Positions 1-6,857 of a stretch of 11,311 nucleotides of DNA are shown here, in pieces (position 1 is the stretch's first letter; each line of letters begins with the position of its first letter). The stretch lies in the NCBI RefSeq assembly GCF_946479415.1, contig NZ_CAMLFY010000133.1, positions 1 through 11,311 of the forward strand, read 5' to 3'. The position numbers and the translations under genes are program-made. The notes below the pieces were generated by a model. It searched no databases. It was given only the letters and a program-made list of their open reading frames with translations, and was not told the DNA's origin. This DNA is from an uncultured Shinella sp. GTDB lineage: Bacteria; Pseudomonadota; Alphaproteobacteria; Rhizobiales; Rhizobiaceae.

Positions 1-1000
1 CGTCGTTACCCTGGGTTTCGATGACCGGCAGAGCCGTCAGCGAGCCAGCGCCCATGTCGTCGTTGAGCTTTGCAGCGCGCTCGAGGAGACGCGAATGCAG
101 GTAGAAAACGTCGCCCGGGTAAGCTTCGCGGCCCGGCGGGCGGCGCAGCAGGAGCGACATCTGACGGTAGGAAACGGCCTGCTTGGAAAGGTCGTCGTAA
201 CCGATGAGGGCGTGCTTGCCGTTGTCACGGAAGTATTCGCCCATCGCGCAGCCGGCGAACGGTGCGAGGTACTGCATCGGCGCCGGGTCGGACGCCGTTG
301 CGGCAACGATGATCGAGTACTGGAGAGCGCCGCGCTCTTCGAGAACCTTCACGAACTGGGCAACCGTCGAACGCTTCTGGCCGATAGCGACGTAGACGCA
401 GTACAGCTTGTCGCCGTCCGGGCCGTTGTCGTGGATGGCCTTCTGGTTCAGGATCGTGTCCAGAATGATGGCGGTCTTGCCGGTCTGGCGGTCGCCGATG
501 ACGAGCTCGCGCTGGCCGCGGCCGACCGGGATGAGGGCATCGATGGCCTTGAGGCCGGTCGACATCGGCTCATGAACCGACTTGCGCGGGATGATACCCG
601 GAGCCTTGACGTCAACGCGGGCGCGCTGCTTGGCATTGATCGGGCCCTTGCCGTCGATCGGGTTGCCGAGCGCGTCGACGACGCGGCCGAGCAGTTCCGG
701 ACCGACCGGAACGTCCACGATGGCGCCGGTACGCTTGACGGTGTCGCCTTCCTTGATGTCACGGTCGGAACCGAAAATAACGACACCGACGTTGTCGCTT
801 TCCAGGTTCAGGGCCATGCCACGGATGCCACCGGGGAATTCGACCATTTCACCGGCCTGGACATTGTCGAGGCCGTAAACGCGGGCGATACCGTCACCGA
901 CGGACAGCACCTGACCGACTTCAGAGACTTCCGCCTCTTTGCCGAAGTTTTTGATCTGATCTTTGAGAATTGCGGAAATTTCCGCGGCGCGGATATCCAT
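1..1000 (-). CDS. atpA: F1 ATP synthase subunit alpha (N-terminal two thirds, cut by window edge)
   Basis: Alpha subunit of the F1 head of F-type ATP synthase, a membrane-bound cytoplasmic-face complex that makes ATP from the proton gradient. Alpha carries the non-catalytic nucleotide sites. The 333 visible residues begin [12 protein letters not shown]. They show the beta-barrel domain (about 25-95), the P-loop GDRQTGKT at 169-176, and a nucleotide-binding core ending at ETQGND, just before the conserved segment that normally continues DVSAFIPTN. The family is about 510 residues, so about 175 are missing beyond position 1. The ATG shares one base with the atpH stop (TGATG), indicating translational coupling. 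As is usual for alphaproteobacteria, the F1 operon starts with atpH and has no F0 genes beside it; atpG, atpD and atpC should follow to the left. Identification is essentially certain. The truncation is only the window boundary, with no frameshift seen. Confidence 0.98.
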   Translation of the reverse strand, partial: MDIRAAEISAILKDQIKNFGKEAEVSEVGQVLSVGDGIARVYGLDNVQAGEMVEFPGGIRGMALNLESDNVGVVIFGSDRDIKEGDTVKRTGAIVDVPVGPELLGRVVDALGNPIDGKGPINAKQRARVDVKAPGIIPRKSVHEPMSTGLKAIDALIPVGRGQRELVIGDRQTGKTAIILDTILNQKAIHDNGPDGDKLYCVYVAIGQKRSTVAQFVKVLEERGALQYSIIVAATASDPAPMQYLAPFAGCAMGEYFRDNGKHALIGYDDLSKQAVSYRQMSLLLRRPPGREAYPGDVFYLHSRLLERAAKLNDDMGAGSLTALPVIETQGND

Positions 1001-1566
1001 CAGCCGACCTCTTTCAGTGCAAGCTTAAGAGTAGAGAGTTTGGTGCGAAGGGACGTGTCGATCTGGCGCGATCCCACCTTGACGATCAGACCACCGAGAA
1101 TGGACGGGTCGACGGTGACGGCAATCGCCACGTCTTTGCCGGTGACGCCTTTCAGCGCCGCCTTCAATTCAGTTTCCTGCGCTGCGGTCAGCGCATGGGC
1201 CGAGGTAACATCGGCCGTGATTTCGCCGCGGGCGCGGGCCGCGATGACGCGGTAAGCCTTGATCATGCCCGGGACGGCGAACAGGCGGCGATTTGACGCA
1301 ACCACCTTGAGGAAGTTTGCCACGAGGCCCGTGATGCCGGCCTTGGCGGCAACGGCGGCAATGGCCTTGGTCTGATCTTCGGCGGAGAAGACGGGGCTGG
1401 CGATCAGCCGCTTCAGATCTTCGCTCTCATCGATCAGGGCCTGGAAACGGTCGAGATCGGCGCCGACAGCGGCAGCGGAGCCAGCTTCCTGCGCGAGGTC
1501 GAAAAGCGAAGACGCGTATCTTTCTGCAACACCGGAAACGAGCTGGGATGTGTCTGCCACGGGCAC
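1000..1566 (-). CDS. atpH: F1 ATP synthase subunit delta
   Basis: Delta subunit (OSCP equivalent) of the F-type ATP synthase; it joins the top of F1 to the peripheral stalk made by the F0 b subunits. The protein has the helical N-terminal domain ([28 protein letters not shown]) and the C-terminal signature region ending in [21 protein letters not shown]. From the start chosen here it is 188 residues, the length I recall for rhizobial AtpH. I chose the GTG at 1566-1564, which gives MPVADTSQ as in Rhizobium and has a purine-rich AAAGAGAAG just upstream. An in-frame ATG at 1584 would add six residues (MKKEKL), but it has no ribosome-binding site and lies in an inverted repeat. The gene is first in the atp operon, and its TGA overlaps the atpA ATG. 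Confidence 0.96.
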   Translation of the reverse strand: MPVADTSQLVSGVAERYASSLFDLAQEAGSAAAVGADLDRFQALIDESEDLKRLIASPVFSAEDQTKAIAAVAAKAGITGLVANFLKVVASNRRLFAVPGMIKAYRVIAARARGEITADVTSAHALTAAQETELKAALKGVTGKDVAIAVTVDPSILGGLIVKVGSRQIDTSLRTKLSTLKLALKEVG

Positions 1567-1583
1567 AAGCTTCTCTTTTTTCA

Positions 1584-1629
1584 TTCAAGGCGCCGGGCAG
1601 TAGCGGGGCTACGGTCCTAAACCCTTGAA
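1584..1629 (-). promoter_or_regulatory. Structured leader of the atp operon (nested inverted repeats)
   Basis: Just upstream of atpH a perfect 7-base inverted repeat, TTCAAGG at 1584-1590 and CCTTGAA at 1623-1629, encloses a second one, GTAGC at 1600-1604 and GCTAC at 1608-1612, with a three-base loop. In the mRNA this could form a stem with an inner hairpin ending about 17 bases before the GTG start of atpH. No T-run follows, so it is not a simple terminator. The repeats are seen directly; folding and any effect on translation or mRNA stability are inferred. Confidence 0.4.
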
Positions 1630-1693
1630 ATCGTTGCTGTAATCTTCAGCTCCCACAGGCTTTTTCGCCCGCTTTTTCTGAATTTCGCGGTTC

Positions 1694-1721
1694 GTCTAGC
1701 ATAGGAAACCGGGACTCGCAA
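1694..1721 (-). promoter_or_regulatory. Candidate sigma-70 promoter for the atp operon
   Basis: Read on the minus strand, TTGCGA (1721-1716) and CTAGAC (1699-1694) are separated by 16 bases. They resemble the rhizobial housekeeping pattern CTTGAC/CTATAT with partial matches. Transcription from here would give a leader of roughly 120 bases before atpH. The rest of the gap between atpH and the membrane-protein gene (1567-1826) holds no convincing gene and no clear intrinsic terminator. The call rests on pattern matching only. Confidence 0.35.
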
Positions 1722-1826
1722 CACGCCGGACGCAGGAATGCGCCATAAGTCGGCCACAGTCGGAGCAAAAGTTGACTGCGCGAACTATGTTCTGGCGCAG
1801 GCGGAGCGGAAAATGGCGTTTTTCTC

Positions 1827-2210
1827 TCAGAGGAAGCCGAAAGCATAGCCGAGCGGCAGCGCCGCAAGCACCGCCTGGACGCAAAGCACCAGAAGATTCT
1901 TCGCGCTGAACGAACCGTCCGACATCAGCGAGAGAAGGCGGCCGAAGGCGGCAAGCGCGAAACCGCCGCCGATCGCCATATAGATCCAGCTCTGCGCCAT
2001 CAGCAGCGCCACGATGGCAAGCCCCGCATAGAAGCCGCCGGCCGAGCGCACGAAGGCAAGCCCTTCCCGGCTCGTTTCCTTCGGTTGCAATCCTGCGAGC
2101 TTCAGCGCCGTGCCGGGGGCGAAAAGGCCGAAGAGGCCCAAGAGCCCCGTGACGATGGCCGCACAGAAGGCGAGGAATTCGCCGGTTTCGGTGGGGATGT
2201 AGAATTCCAT
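1827..2210 (-). CDS. Small four-helix integral membrane protein, function unknown (DUF4345-like)
   Basis: A 127-residue hydrophobic protein. I see four likely membrane helices at about residues 11-33, 52-72, 74-96 and 104-125. A short polar loop (LQPKETSREG, 41-50) lies between helices 1 and 2, and the protein ends in a hydrophobic tail, GYAFGFL. The layout and the loop before helix 2 (LAFVRSAGGFYAGLA) suggest the DUF4345 group of small membrane proteins, a resemblance I cannot verify without a profile search. I chose the ATG at 2210 because GGAG lies about 11 bases upstream and the protein then starts just before helix 1. The longer reading from 2291 adds a cysteine-rich stretch with no ribosome-binding site. 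It sits between priA and atpH on the same strand, 103 bases after priA. No function can be deduced. Confidence 0.8.
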   Translation of the reverse strand: MEFYIPTETGEFLAFCAAIVTGLLGLFGLFAPGTALKLAGLQPKETSREGLAFVRSAGGFYAGLAIVALLMAQSWIYMAIGGGFALAAFGRLLSLMSDGSFSAKNLLVLCVQAVLAALPLGYAFGFL

Positions 2211-2228
2211 CTCGGCTTTTCTCCAGAA

Positions 2229-2268
2229 CTGCCCGCCGCCCTCTATCGCACAGCCGCAGGGCGGGCAG
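2229..2268 (-). other. Hairpin-forming inverted repeat between priA and the membrane-protein gene
   Basis: CTGCCCGCC at 2229-2237 and GGCGGGCAG at 2260-2268 form a perfect 9-base, GC-rich inverted repeat around a 22-base loop. In the minus-strand transcript the stem ends about 4 bases before the GGAG ribosome-binding site of the membrane-protein gene. It is not followed by a T-run, so it is not a canonical intrinsic terminator. It might attenuate read-through from priA or affect translation of the next gene, or it may be chance in GC-rich DNA. Confidence 0.4.
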
Positions 2269-2313
2269 AAGCGGACGGCAAAAGTTCGCACAAGTCTTTG
2301 TTAACCACGCCCA

Positions 2314-4518
2314 TCACAGGAAACTCTGCGGATCGATATCGAGCTGCACCTGCAGCGAGGCGCGTTCCTTCGGCCCGTTGGCCAGCATGGTGCGCAGGAA
2401 GGTCTGCATATCGCTGTTTCTGCGGCCGTGCACCAGCAGACGGAACCGATGGCGGCCGCGCACGAGCGCCAGCGGCGCTTCCGCCGGCCCGAGAATCGAA
2501 ATGCCGGTGACCTGGGGGGCGGCCTGCCGCAATCCCCGCGCATGCGCTTCGGCCTCATTGCGGGTGTCTGCCGAAACGATAACGGAAGCCAGCCGGCCGA
2601 ACGGCGGCAGCAACGCCTTTTCCCGCTCGCCGATCTCGCGATCGTAAAAGGCCTGCGCATCGCCCGAGACTATGGCCTGCATGACCGGGTGCGCCGGCTG
2701 ATAGGTCTGGATGAGGCCGTGGCTCTTCAGGCCCGAGCGCCCGGCGCGACCCGTCACCTGCGACAAGAGCTGGAAGGTGCGCTCCGCTGCACGCGGATCG
2801 CCGTTCGACAGGCCGAGATCCGCATCGACGACGCCGACCAGCGACATCAGCGGGAAATTGTGCCCCTTGGCGACCAGCTGCGTGCCGATGACGATATCCG
2901 CCTCGCCGCGCGCGATCGCCTCCAGCTCCAGCCGGAGGCGCTTCACGCCCATCAGGTCGGAGGAAAGCACAATGGTGCGCGCTTCGGGAAAGTGTTTTTC
3001 CACCTCCTCAGCGATGCGTTCCACCCCCGGCCCGCAGGCGGCGAGATGGTCGAAGGTGCCGCATTCCGGGCAGGCCTCGGGCGTGCGCTCGGCATAGCCG
3101 CAATGATGGCACTGGATCTGCCCGCGAAACCGGTGCTCCACCAGCCAGCTGGAGCATTGCGGGCACTGGAAACGGTGGCCGCAGACGCGGCAGAGCGTCA
3201 GCGGCGCATAACCACGGCGATTGAGAAAGAGCAGCGCCTGTTCTTCCTTCTCGATGGTGCGCTGGATGCCGCGCAGCAGGATCGGCGACAAGAAGCCGCC
3301 ACGCGCCGGCGGATGGCGGCGCATGTCGACGAGATGCAGGTCCGGCAGCGCCGCGTCACCGTAGCGCGTCGGCAGATGCAGCTTGCGATAGCGCCCGACA
3401 TCGCTGTTGACCCGGCTCTCCACCGACGGCGTCGCCGAGACGAGCACGGCCGGGAAATCGCCAATGCGGGCGCGCACCACCGCCATGTCGCGCGCATTGT
3501 AGAAGACGCGGTCTTCCTGCTTGTAGGCCGGGTCGTGCTCCTCATCGACGATGACGAGACCGAGATTTTCGAAGGGCAGGAACAGCGCCGAACGCGCACC
3601 CGCCACGACCCGCACATCTCCCGTCGTCACCTGCCGCCACACACGCTCGCGGGTGCGCGGCGCAAGATCGGAATGCCATTCGGCGGGCTTGGCGCCGAAA
3701 CGATCCTGGAACCGTTCGAGGAAACTCGCTGTCAGCGCGATCTCGGGCAGCAGGATGAGCACCTGCCTGCCACGCCTCAGCGTCTCGGCAATCGCCTCGA
3801 AATAGACCTCCGTCTTGCCGGAGCCGGTGATGCCGTCGATCAGCGAGACGGAGAAGACGCCCTTCTGCACGCTCTCCACCAGCTCCGCCGCACTATCGGT
3901 CTGCGGCCCTTCGAGCCGGGGCGCGACATAATCGGGATCCGGAGCCGCAACGACCGGCGGCGGCGGCAGGAAGACGGTTTCGAACGTGCCCTGCTTCATC
4001 AGCCCGTCGATGACGCTGCTCGACGTGCCTGCGGCATGGGCAAGGCCCGACTTCGTCCAGGCAATGCCGTCCTCGACCATTTCCAGAACTCGCTCGCGGG
4101 CGCTCGTCAGCCGCTCCGGCCGATGGCCGGTGAAACGCAGGCCCTCGATCATCGGTTCGGGATCGAAAGCGGTCGGCGCGCGCAGCGCCATGCGGGCGAC
4201 GAGGCCCGGCGGCGTCACCGTATAGGCGGAGACCCAGTCGAGAAAATCGCGCATCTCCTTGGAGAGCGGCGGGCAATCGAACACCTTCTCGATCGGCCTC
4301 AGCTTCTTCGGATCGACCTTGCCGTCATCGCCACCATCCCAGACGACACCCGGCACCAGACGCGGCCCGAGCGGCACCTGCACGATGGAGCCGGGCTGCA
4401 CGGCCATGTCCTCGGGCACCGTATAGGAATACGGCACGGGCGTCGGCACCGGCACCATGACGGGCACCGTGCGCGGAAAAAGCCTGTCGCCGAAAAGATT
4501 GGTCGAATCGCTGCTCAT
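2314..4518 (-). CDS. priA: Primosomal protein N', replication restart 3'-5' DNA helicase PriA
   Basis: Superfamily 2 helicase that recognises stalled or collapsed forks and D-loops and reloads the replicative helicase in the cytoplasm. The 734-residue product matches the family length of about 730. In order: an N-terminal 3'-DNA-binding domain (LFPRTVPVMVPVP), Walker A GITGSGKT at 229-236, the Walker B/DEAH-type box DEEH at 325-328, motif III SATPS, an inserted zinc-binding region with all eight cysteines (443, 446, 452, 455, 470, 473, 483, 486), and helicase motif VI QVTGRAGR at 587-594, then the C-terminal domain. I chose the ATG at 4518 (MSSDSTNLFG) because it matches the rhizobial start I recall. 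An in-frame ATG at 4539 adds seven residues, and neither has a strong Shine-Dalgarno. It follows the ATPase gene by 57 bases on the same strand. It appears intact. Confidence 0.97.
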   Translation of the reverse strand: MSSDSTNLFGDRLFPRTVPVMVPVPTPVPYSYTVPEDMAVQPGSIVQVPLGPRLVPGVVWDGGDDGKVDPKKLRPIEKVFDCPPLSKEMRDFLDWVSAYTVTPPGLVARMALRAPTAFDPEPMIEGLRFTGHRPERLTSARERVLEMVEDGIAWTKSGLAHAAGTSSSVIDGLMKQGTFETVFLPPPPVVAAPDPDYVAPRLEGPQTDSAAELVESVQKGVFSVSLIDGITGSGKTEVYFEAIAETLRRGRQVLILLPEIALTASFLERFQDRFGAKPAEWHSDLAPRTRERVWRQVTTGDVRVVAGARSALFLPFENLGLVIVDEEHDPAYKQEDRVFYNARDMAVVRARIGDFPAVLVSATPSVESRVNSDVGRYRKLHLPTRYGDAALPDLHLVDMRRHPPARGGFLSPILLRGIQRTIEKEEQALLFLNRRGYAPLTLCRVCGHRFQCPQCSSWLVEHRFRGQIQCHHCGYAERTPEACPECGTFDHLAACGPGVERIAEEVEKHFPEARTIVLSSDLMGVKRLRLELEAIARGEADIVIGTQLVAKGHNFPLMSLVGVVDADLGLSNGDPRAAERTFQLLSQVTGRAGRSGLKSHGLIQTYQPAHPVMQAIVSGDAQAFYDREIGEREKALLPPFGRLASVIVSADTRNEAEAHARGLRQAAPQVTGISILGPAEAPLALVRGRHRFRLLVHGRRNSDMQTFLRTMLANGPKERASLQVQLDIDPQSFL

Positions 4519-4575
4519 GGACCGCGACCATGCCCCCATGGCTGCGGGAAGAAAACCGCAAAGATGGCGGCTCCG

Positions 4576-5736
4576 TTATTCGTCATCGTCATCCATCGCG
4601 CCGGTCAGCCGCATGCCGTCGATCCAGGTCGCGCCGTCATGGCGCACGACGCGCTTCGCCCTGACACCGCAGCGCGTCTCCACCTCCTGCGCCAGCCGCT
4701 CGGAATGGGTGACGATCCACAGCTGGCTCGACTGCGCGGCGCGCGCGATCATTTCGGCCAGCGGCGGCAGCATATCGGGATGGAGGCTCGCCTCCGGCTC
4801 GTTGAGCGCGATCAGCGGCGGCGTGCGATAGGACAGCAGCGCCGCAGCCAGCGCCAGGAAGCGGATCTGCCCATCGGACAGCTCGCGCGGCTGGAAGACA
4901 CGCTGCGGAAATTGCGGGAAGACAAGGCCATAGGAGGCGAACTCTTCCGGGTTCGGCACCGTGAGTCGCGCCCCGCCGAAGGCATCCGCAACGGCGCGGT
5001 CGAGATCGATGGTATCCTCCCGCGTCCAGGTCAGCGTGGCGAAGACTGCCGCCATGTTCGCTCCATTCTCATCGAGCAGCGGAGCGGTGACGGCAAGGCA
5101 GGGCTGGCGCAGCGCCGAATCGCGATCCGAGCGGAAGCCATGGAAGAAACGCCACTGCGAGACGGCACGGCGAAAGGTGCCGATTTCCGGATAATGCCCG
5201 GCATCGCCCAGCAGCGCGATCGCCGTTTCCGAAGTCATCGCCTGTTCGGGATGCTCGACCATTCGCCCGGTCTCGTTGCGCACCAGAATGCCGGGGCCGG
5301 CGCGCTTCATAACCGTCACTGGCCGGCGGCCGGTCTCGATGGTCAGTTCCTCGGCCTTGACCTGCGGCTCGAAGGCAAAGCCGGCGGCGGCCTTCGGCGG
5401 CCGTAACCCCGCCTCGACGCGGTAGCGGAAGGTGATCGCGCGATCCTCGTCCAGAAGCTCGGTTTCCAGGCGGATGCGCACCGGCTCGTTCGCCCGCCGT
5501 CTGCCCGTCCAGAGCGCCGAGGCCATGCCACCCTCCGCCGCGATCTCCTGCGCAAACGTCCCGCGCACCGCCGCCTGCACCAATTGCAGCGACCGGTAGA
5601 GGTTCGATTTTCCCGCACCATTCTCGCCGACGAACAGGTTCACCCGCCCGAGATCCATGCGGATCGAGCGCAGCGAGCGATAGTTTTCGGCGGACATCGA
5701 CCGCAGCAGCATGGTTTCACCCGGCTTCTTGAACAC
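4576..5736 (-). CDS. AAA/RecF-like ATPase (SMC-type head, AAA_21/COG4637-like), function unknown
   Basis: A 386-residue ATPase of the ABC/SMC-like class. N-terminal FRNxxS-type motif ENYRSLRSI is followed by Walker A GENGAGKS at 37-44. The signature LSDGQIRF starts at 286, Walker B is LIALNEPE at 308-315, and the H-loop THS has H344. The middle (about 90-280) is a lid-like insert without an obvious coiled coil. Asn312 replaces the usual Walker B aspartate while the catalytic Glu313 is kept; I recall NEPE in relatives, so it may be normal here. There is an acidic tail, MDDDDE. No TOPRIM or nuclease domain follows, so it is not a complete OLD nuclease. I used the GTG at 5736, with AAGAGAG upstream; an ATG at 5712 (MLLRSMSAENYRS) with GGTGAA upstream is equally possible. 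It precedes priA and is divergent from xerC, which suggests but does not prove a DNA-related role. Confidence 0.88.
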   Translation of the reverse strand: MFKKPGETMLLRSMSAENYRSLRSIRMDLGRVNLFVGENGAGKSNLYRSLQLVQAAVRGTFAQEIAAEGGMASALWTGRRRANEPVRIRLETELLDEDRAITFRYRVEAGLRPPKAAAGFAFEPQVKAEELTIETGRRPVTVMKRAGPGILVRNETGRMVEHPEQAMTSETAIALLGDAGHYPEIGTFRRAVSQWRFFHGFRSDRDSALRQPCLAVTAPLLDENGANMAAVFATLTWTREDTIDLDRAVADAFGGARLTVPNPEEFASYGLVFPQFPQRVFQPRELSDGQIRFLALAAALLSYRTPPLIALNEPEASLHPDMLPPLAEMIARAAQSSQLWIVTHSERLAQEVETRCGVRAKRVVRHDGATWIDGMRLTGAMDDDDE

Positions 5737-5858
5737 GGCGCTCTCTTACAGCCCACCGTGTCTAGAGGAAGACAGGCCGCTTTGCCCAGCCTTTTGGCGA
5801 ATGTTAGCAAAACCCTAACGCAAATCGCCGATCCTGCGGCAAACCGCGAAGGCAGGAC
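5737..5858. promoter_or_regulatory. Divergent promoter region between the ATPase gene and xerC
   Basis: The 122 bases between two divergent genes must hold promoters for both. I see TTGCCC at 5782-5787 with TTAGCA 16 bases downstream as a weak plus-strand candidate for xerC. A CTAGAC reading on the minus strand at 5765-5760 resembles the proposed -10 of the atp promoter and could serve the ATPase gene. A symmetric element, GTTAG at 5803-5807 and CTAAC at 5815-5819, lies near the middle. All are pattern matches without a comparison set. Confidence 0.35.
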
Positions 5859-6794
5859 ATGACCGAACTTCTCATCATCGCCGATCCCGCGCTCATGACC
5901 GAGCGGCAGGCCTGGCTTGCATCGCTTTCCGACGAGCGCCGTCTTGCCGGCCACACGCTCGATGCCTATGAGCGCGACACCCGCCAGTTCCTTGCCTTCC
6001 TGACGCAGCACCTTGCCGCGCCTGCCCGCCTGAAGGACATCGGCAATCTGCGCCCGGCAGACCTGCGCGGCTTCCTCGCCGCCCGCCGCCGCGATGGGGC
6101 GGGTGCCCGCACGCTCGGCCGCGGCCTTGCCGGCCTGCGCTCCTTCCTGCGCCATCTCGAACGCAAGGGCCTCGCCAATGCCGCCGGCGCTGCGGCCGTG
6201 CGTTCGCCCAAACAGCCGAAATCCCTGCCGAAACCGCTCTCTGACCGCCAGGCCATCGCTGTCGTCGATGCCCATGAGCAACTCGCCGAGGAACCGTGGA
6301 TCCGGGTGCGCAACGCCGCCGTGCTCACGCTTCTCTATGGCTGCGGCCTGCGTATCTCCGAGGCCCTGTCGCTGACGCCGGCCGATTTCACCGGCAGTCC
6401 CACCTCGCTGCGCATCATCGGCAAAGGCGACAAGACGCGCATCGTGCCGCTCATCGCGCCGGCGCGAACAGGCGTCGAGGACTATATCAAGCTCTGCCCG
6501 TTCCCACTTGGCGCGGACAAACCACTCTTCCGCGGCGCGCGCGGCGGGCCGCTGCAACCGGCCATCATCCAGCGCGAGATGCAGAAAATGCGCGGTGCAC
6601 TCGGCCTGCCGGACAGTGCCACGCCGCATGCTTTGCGCCACTCCTTCGCCACGCATCTTCTGGCCGGCGGCGGCGACCTGCGCACCATTCAGGAACTGCT
6701 CGGCCATGCCAGCCTTTCGACGACGCAGGTCTATACCGGCGTCGATTCGGCGCGATTGCTCGAAATATATGACCGGGCGCATCCCCGCGCCTGA
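5859..6794 (+). CDS. xerC: Tyrosine recombinase XerC (chromosome dimer resolution; also named codV in rhizobia)
   Basis: Cytoplasmic site-specific recombinase that, with XerD, resolves chromosome dimers at dif near the terminus during division. The 311-residue protein has an N-terminal SAM-like core-binding domain (about 15-105) and the catalytic domain (about 120-305). All six catalytic positions are present: R165 (GLRISEAL), K189 (GKGDKTR), H257 and R260 (HALRHSFATH), H283 (LGHASLSTTQ) and nucleophile Y292 (VYTGVD). The linker LPKPLS and the short C-terminus favour XerC over XerD, and over phage or integron integrases, which would show att sites or cassettes that I do not find here. The ATG at 5859 is preceded by a purine-rich AAGGCAGGAC. 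Composition matches the neighbours, so it looks like a resident gene. The XerC versus XerD choice is the only real doubt. Confidence 0.92.
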   Translation: MTELLIIADPALMTERQAWLASLSDERRLAGHTLDAYERDTRQFLAFLTQHLAAPARLKDIGNLRPADLRGFLAARRRDGAGARTLGRGLAGLRSFLRHLERKGLANAAGAAAVRSPKQPKSLPKPLSDRQAIAVVDAHEQLAEEPWIRVRNAAVLTLLYGCGLRISEALSLTPADFTGSPTSLRIIGKGDKTRIVPLIAPARTGVEDYIKLCPFPLGADKPLFRGARGGPLQPAIIQREMQKMRGALGLPDSATPHALRHSFATHLLAGGGDLRTIQELLGHASLSTTQVYTGVDSARLLEIYDRAHPRA

Positions 6795-6857
6795 TCCCGT
6801 TAAGGGATTGTGAGGATGAGGCCACTAGGGTCCGCGAAAAATGCACGGAGTTCGACC

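Noticed and set aside
95..1255. 386-codon plus-strand frame opposite atpA and atpH
   Set aside because: It lies antisense to two certain genes, shows no recognisable domain, and is rich in Asp, Arg and His as expected of antisense frames in GC-rich DNA.
1646..1867. 73-codon minus-strand frame in the atp leader, including a possible short leader peptide MLDEPRNSEK from about 1703
   Set aside because: The short ATG lies inside the proposed -10 region, and there is no ribosome-binding site or run of regulatory codons. The longer form overlaps the membrane-protein gene.
4576..5736. ATPase as part of an OLD/Gabija-like defence system
   Set aside because: It has no TOPRIM or nuclease domain and no helicase or defence partner beside it other than the housekeeping priA. 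The surroundings are core genes.
5640..6782. 380-codon minus-strand frame opposite xerC
   Set aside because: xerC has all catalytic residues in the plus-strand frame. The opposite frame also overlaps the start of the ATPase gene and has no known motif.
5859..6794. Tyrosine recombinase as a sign of a phage, integron or integrative element
   Set aside because: The protein is XerC-like in length and motifs, its base composition matches its neighbours, and I see no att-like repeats, tRNA gene, cassette array or phage genes nearby.
6794..6808. Short ATCCC/GGGAT inverted repeat after the xerC stop as a terminator
   Set aside because: The stem is only five bases with a short loop and no T-run follows. 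The next gene is on the same strand and 63 bases away, so read-through is likely.
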